A DNA stretch of 64,000 nucleotides from Candidatus Defluviilinea gracilis (GTDB lineage Bacteria > Chloroflexota > Anaerolineae > Anaerolineales > Villigracilaceae): the NCBI GenBank assembly GCA_016716235.1, contig JADJWS010000001.1, forward strand, positions 1,922,001 to 1,986,000, read 5' to 3'. The first letter of the stretch is position 1. Each line of letters starts with the position of its first letter. The notes beneath the pieces are model-generated. The model was given only the letters and a program-made list of their open reading frames with translations. It did not search any database and was not told the DNA's origin. Positions 61,100-64,000 of this stretch are shown here, piece by piece. The position numbers and the translations under genes are program-made.

Positions 61100-61552
61100 C
61101 TAATTCAATCCGATGCCGCGCGCCATGAACGCCGCCGCGAGTAAGATGATGGCAAGCCCGATCACTTCCACCCAAAGGATCATGCGTGTCCGCTTGAATT
61201 CTTGGTCGCTGATCTCTGGCATTTTGTTCTCGTTGATTGCTTTATTCCAACGGATGTAACGGATCGTCGGGTCAATGGACAGCAAACCAACGATGAGGAA
61301 CGCGCCCATCTTCACCCAAAAGAATGGACTCTGGCTGTAAAACGCCGCGCCTTTCTCAAAGAAGAACACGCGCAACAAGCCGACGATCAACAAAAGCCCC
61401 GCTGAAATCCCGTAGAACAAATCCACGCGCTGGATGAGGCGCGTTTCTTCAAGAGCGAGTCCTTTGCGATAGGCGATGAATTCGTACACCACACACGCCA
61501 CCAGCGTGAACGCAAACAGGTGATGTAGAAATGCCATGAGTGCAGAGGTCAT
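61100..61552 (-). CDS. DUF2214 membrane protein
   Basis: 150 residues, four membrane helices. MTSALMAFLHHLFAFTLVAC and the RVDLFYGISAGLLLIVGLLR block are the DUF2214 signature. A paired His (LHH) near the N-terminus and FEKG motif recall heme- or redox-related membrane proteins, but the function is unknown. Confidence 0.8.
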   Translation of the reverse strand: MTSALMAFLHHLFAFTLVACVVYEFIAYRKGLALEETRLIQRVDLFYGISAGLLLIVGLLRVFFFEKGAAFYSQSPFFWVKMGAFLIVGLLSIDPTIRYIRWNKAINENKMPEISDQEFKRTRMILWVEVIGLAIILLAAAFMARGIGLN

Positions 61553-61643
61553 ATTTTTATCGCGCCTTCCCTGAATTGCGTGGGCATCTCATCAAGTTTT
61601 GCCTGCAATGCTGTCAGCTCGTCAATGGATCTCATCCGACGAG

Positions 61644-63224
61644 TCATGGAGATACAATGGGAAGCCCATCCAAGGACTCGTTACACGTCAAATATTGTGG
61701 TGAACTGAAAACCCAGCTTTTGTTATTGTCGGCATCCACAGCGATCAAGAGCCAATCTCCATCCTCCGAACGACCGATGGGTTGAACTGTTTCCCCTGAC
61801 TTCAAATAGACCGAGGAGGAATAATCGGTTCCGGGTCCGCTTCGCACGCGTAATGTCTGCGCTCTGACGTCGCAAATGACCACCAAGACAAGCGGCTTGA
61901 CCGTCAACTCATCGAAGTGGATATGCACGGCAGTCACATCCAACGATTGGACGAAGAACCCGACCTCGCCGCTCGCATAATCCGCATCGGTCACCTGGCC
62001 GACAACCTTGTCGTTGATGCTGAACGTGAAGCTCGCTCCCTGCGCGTCCACTCGCAATACATCCTCCACGTCCGGATCGTGAATGCCATCGTCTGTCCCC
62101 TCCGCCAACACCGTCAATGCGGATGGCGTGCTTTTGAGAACATACCACTTCTTCGCGCGTTGTGAGATCACGAAAGCATAATACTGATCCCCCGAGCGAC
62201 GGAACACCGGACCGAAATTAAAGTCACCAGTTTCAGCCGTCTTGCTCGCCGCGGCAAACGCTTTAACCTCTATGCTGACGTCGCCATAACTTTGCTTGCC
62301 GGGTTCAAATACGGTCGTCTTATAGTTTGGACTTGATATTTCAACGTGATAATACTCTGGCTCGTGATACCCGATGAAAAAATTGTCGAACTTCTCCTCG
62401 GGCCAACCCGTGGCAGGATTCGTAAAGTCATCGTGATAAAGTGCCGCTGTAGAATCTGGGGAGGCGGGGCCGGCAAATTTGCGAACCGTCAACTCATCGA
62501 AGTGGATATGAACGGCAGTCACATCCAACGATTGAACGAAGAACCCGACCTCGCCGCTCGCATAATCCGAATCGGTCACCTGACCGACAACCTTGTCGTT
62601 GATGCTGAACTTGAAGCTCGCTCCCTGCGCGTCCACGCGCAACACATCCTCCGCATCGGGGTCGTGTATGCCTTCATCGGTCCCCTCCGCCAACACCGTC
62701 AAAGCGGTTGGCGAACTCTTGAGAACATACCACTTCTTCGCGCGTTGTGAGATCGCGAAAGCATAATACTGATCCCCCGAACGGCGGAACACCACGCCAA
62801 AATTGAAGTCACCAGTTTCAGCCGTCTTGCTCGCCGCGGCAAACGCTTTAACCTCTATGCTGACGTCGCCATAACTTTGCTTGCCGGGTTCAAATACGGT
62901 CGTCTTGTAGTTTGGACTCGAAATTTCGACGTGGTAATACTCCGGCTCGTGGTACCCAATGAAAAAATTGTCGAACTTCTCTTCGGGCCAACCCGTGGCA
63001 GGATTCGTAAAGTCATCGTGATACAGGACATTACTATCAGCCACCGTCTCGCCGTGATCATGCTCAGGTGTAGGCGTGCTTACAGCCTCTTCTGTTGGAG
63101 TCAGTGGGGATGTTTGCGTGGCTTGTCCCTCAGGGGACGCTCCTATCGAACAACTTGATAACAATACTGCGATGATCAAGAGCGATGAAAGCCAGAAATA
63201 CTTGTAGTGTACATTTCTTATCAT
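61644..63224 (-). CDS. Lipoprotein with a duplicated 195-residue domain and SH3-like C-terminus
   Basis: 526 residues. Signal and lipobox (SLLIIAVLLSSC, Cys near residue 25), a Thr/Pro-rich linker, then two almost identical domains of 195 residues, each starting YHDDFTNPATGWPEEKFDNF and ending VHIHFDELTV, then an SH3b-like domain (LRVRSGPGTDYSSSVYLKSG). The repeated domain resembles laminin-G/3-keto-disaccharide-hydrolase beta-sandwiches, as in the lipoprotein at 11328. The copies are nearly identical at DNA level with a period of 585 bases, so the duplication is recent or kept uniform by gene conversion. Confidence 0.8.
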   Translation of the reverse strand: MIRNVHYKYFWLSSLLIIAVLLSSCSIGASPEGQATQTSPLTPTEEAVSTPTPEHDHGETVADSNVLYHDDFTNPATGWPEEKFDNFFIGYHEPEYYHVEISSPNYKTTVFEPGKQSYGDVSIEVKAFAAASKTAETGDFNFGVVFRRSGDQYYAFAISQRAKKWYVLKSSPTALTVLAEGTDEGIHDPDAEDVLRVDAQGASFKFSINDKVVGQVTDSDYASGEVGFFVQSLDVTAVHIHFDELTVRKFAGPASPDSTAALYHDDFTNPATGWPEEKFDNFFIGYHEPEYYHVEISSPNYKTTVFEPGKQSYGDVSIEVKAFAAASKTAETGDFNFGPVFRRSGDQYYAFVISQRAKKWYVLKSTPSALTVLAEGTDDGIHDPDVEDVLRVDAQGASFTFSINDKVVGQVTDADYASGEVGFFVQSLDVTAVHIHFDELTVKPLVLVVICDVRAQTLRVRSGPGTDYSSSVYLKSGETVQPIGRSEDGDWLLIAVDADNNKSWVFSSPQYLTCNESLDGLPIVSP

Positions 63225-63241
63225 AGTAGCACTCCGTTACT

Positions 63242-63367
63242 TAACTCACCTTACGCAGTAAAGGTCGTAACGCGAGACTGCGAAGCGCCTCGCGTTTTAG
63301 GCTGTCCTTGCGCAAGAGCGACATAAATGTCGCGTTACGAGAACTGAATTGATTTCAACTGCGTAAC
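63242..63367 (-). repeat. Composite palindromic element, copy B
   Basis: Reverse-oriented relative of 60897-61018: CTTACGCAGTAAAGG at one end and CAACTGCGTAACATCAGTT at the other, with hairpins GCGAGACTGCGAAGCGCCTCGC and GCGACATAAATGTCGC inside. Fills the gap 63225-63372. Confidence 0.65.
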
Positions 63368-63372
63368 ATCAG

Positions 63373-64000
63373 TTACTTAACCTGATCGGCGGCGCAACGA
63401 AAGCCGGCAAACTTTACATAACGCTCGTCATCCGGCAGGACCGATAAACGATATGCGAGGTCGAGGATCGGCAAACCGAATCGTCCCCCGCGCAAGATTT
63501 TCGAACCGGCGGGTGTCTCTGCATACGGTTCCCCAACCCATTCCCAGACGTTACTTGCCAAGTCATACACCCCAAATGGGCTTTGATTGAAGGGCATAGA
63601 CCCAACTTCATAAGTATCCTGGCTGGGAAGGTCCAATACCTTACCTCCCGCGGTTGGATCTTCACCCCAGGGATATAAGCGCGGATTCGGACCGGACCCG
63701 CGTCCAGCCGCTTCCCATTCTGCCTCAGTTGGCAAACGCTTGTTCGCCCAAGTGCAATATGCCAATGCTTGATCCCACGTCACCCCGCGGACCGGTTGAT
63801 TCCCGGCTCCAAGTATTTCTTGTGACTGCCCGTTTGTCGCGGTTAAGAATTGTGCGTACTGGTCATACGTAGTTTGATATTTGTCGATCCAAAACCTATC
63901 TAACAATACCTCTTTTGGAGGGCTGTGATAATCATCTCCAGCCAACGAACCGACCACATACGTGTCGGAGGGAATCTCCGCCATCCCTTCCGCGCTGGGA
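63373..64000 (-). CDS. Formylglycine-generating-enzyme (SUMF1) domain protein, runs off right edge
   Basis: The open frame continues to the window end through GMAEIPSDTYVVGS, the usual start of an FGE-sulfatase domain, so the gene begins beyond base 64000. VRGVTWDQALAYCTWANKRL, PTEAEWEAAGRG, GVYDLASNVWEWVGE and SKILRGGRFG are the domain's hallmarks. True FGE has two active-site Cys residues near the C-terminus; here only FRCAADQVK is seen, so a non-oxidase role (ligand binding, as in many bacterial homologues) is more likely. The ATG at 63984 is probably internal. Confidence 0.85.
   Translation of the reverse strand, partial: PSAEGMAEIPSDTYVVGSLAGDDYHSPPKEVLLDRFWIDKYQTTYDQYAQFLTATNGQSQEILGAGNQPVRGVTWDQALAYCTWANKRLPTEAEWEAAGRGSGPNPRLYPWGEDPTAGGKVLDLPSQDTYEVGSMPFNQSPFGVYDLASNVWEWVGEPYAETPAGSKILRGGRFGLPILDLAYRLSVLPDDERYVKFAGFRCAADQVK

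Overview
The window (about 55% G+C) looks like a chromosomal stretch of an uncultured Chloroflexota bacterium, probably class Anaerolineae. This is inferred from the mix of proteins (Thr/Pro-rich lipoproteins, PD40 propellers, a 1.4-kb-residue double-cyclase ATPase, DUF2723 and DUF1786 proteins) and from the many short palindromic repeats; there is no rRNA or marker phylogeny to confirm it. No tRNA, rRNA, CRISPR array, full insertion sequence or prophage was seen.

Layout. 1-11 kb: 5' part of an oligoendopeptidase F gene running off the left edge, two toxin-antitoxin pairs (DUF433/DUF5615 and a PIN module), a LysM protein, an SDR enzyme, a permease behind an elaborate control region, hypothetical membrane/lipoproteins, a VOC protein, DUF1786, and a frameshifted ferritin-like/VIT1 protein. 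11-19 kb: lipoprotein, giant cyclase-ATPase-TPR protein, Zn-alcohol dehydrogenase, homocysteine methyltransferase. 19-31 kb: DUF2723 membrane protein, recJ, SDR, PD40 lipoprotein, hypA-like gene, RNase P RNA, coaE fused to a GNAT-like domain, the c-di-AMP synthase pair cdaA-cdaR, and der. 31-38 kb: ECF sigma factor with a translationally coupled membrane PD40 protein (likely anti-sigma), then a glycine-riboswitch-controlled gcvH-gcvPA-gcvPB operon. 38-46 kb: small membrane proteins, fmt, and a glycerol block (aquaporin-type facilitator, glpK, glpD). 45.6-52.6 kb: a surface-glycan cluster (two GT2 enzymes, WbqC, methyltransferase, DegT-like protein, large membrane glycosyltransferase-like protein), followed by a histidine phosphatase, a ketopantoate reductase and a nucleoside kinase. 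55-64 kb: CbrC, CsaA, TumA/TumE, a cytosine-deaminase remnant, an acyltransferase, ZIP and CDF metal transporters, DUF2214, a lipoprotein with an internal tandem duplication, and a formylglycine-generating-enzyme-like gene running off the right edge.

Two themes stand out. First, the region is peppered with short palindromic mobile elements. Two families show perfect 8-bp target-site duplications, one nested in the other, and related palindromes sit inside functional units: RNase P RNA, the glycine riboswitch, and, in frame, glpK, fmt, recJ and the DUF1786 gene. Second, at least four genes carry a single-base indel whose reversal restores a family-typical protein (near 10872, 16380, 43897 and 49433), which points to consensus errors in the assembly or very recent decay. 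The most interesting regulatory locus is at 4590-4930: a consensus promoter overlapped by a 40-bp operator-like dyad, a 34-codon ORF with clustered Cys codons, and an intrinsic terminator, all ahead of a permease gene.
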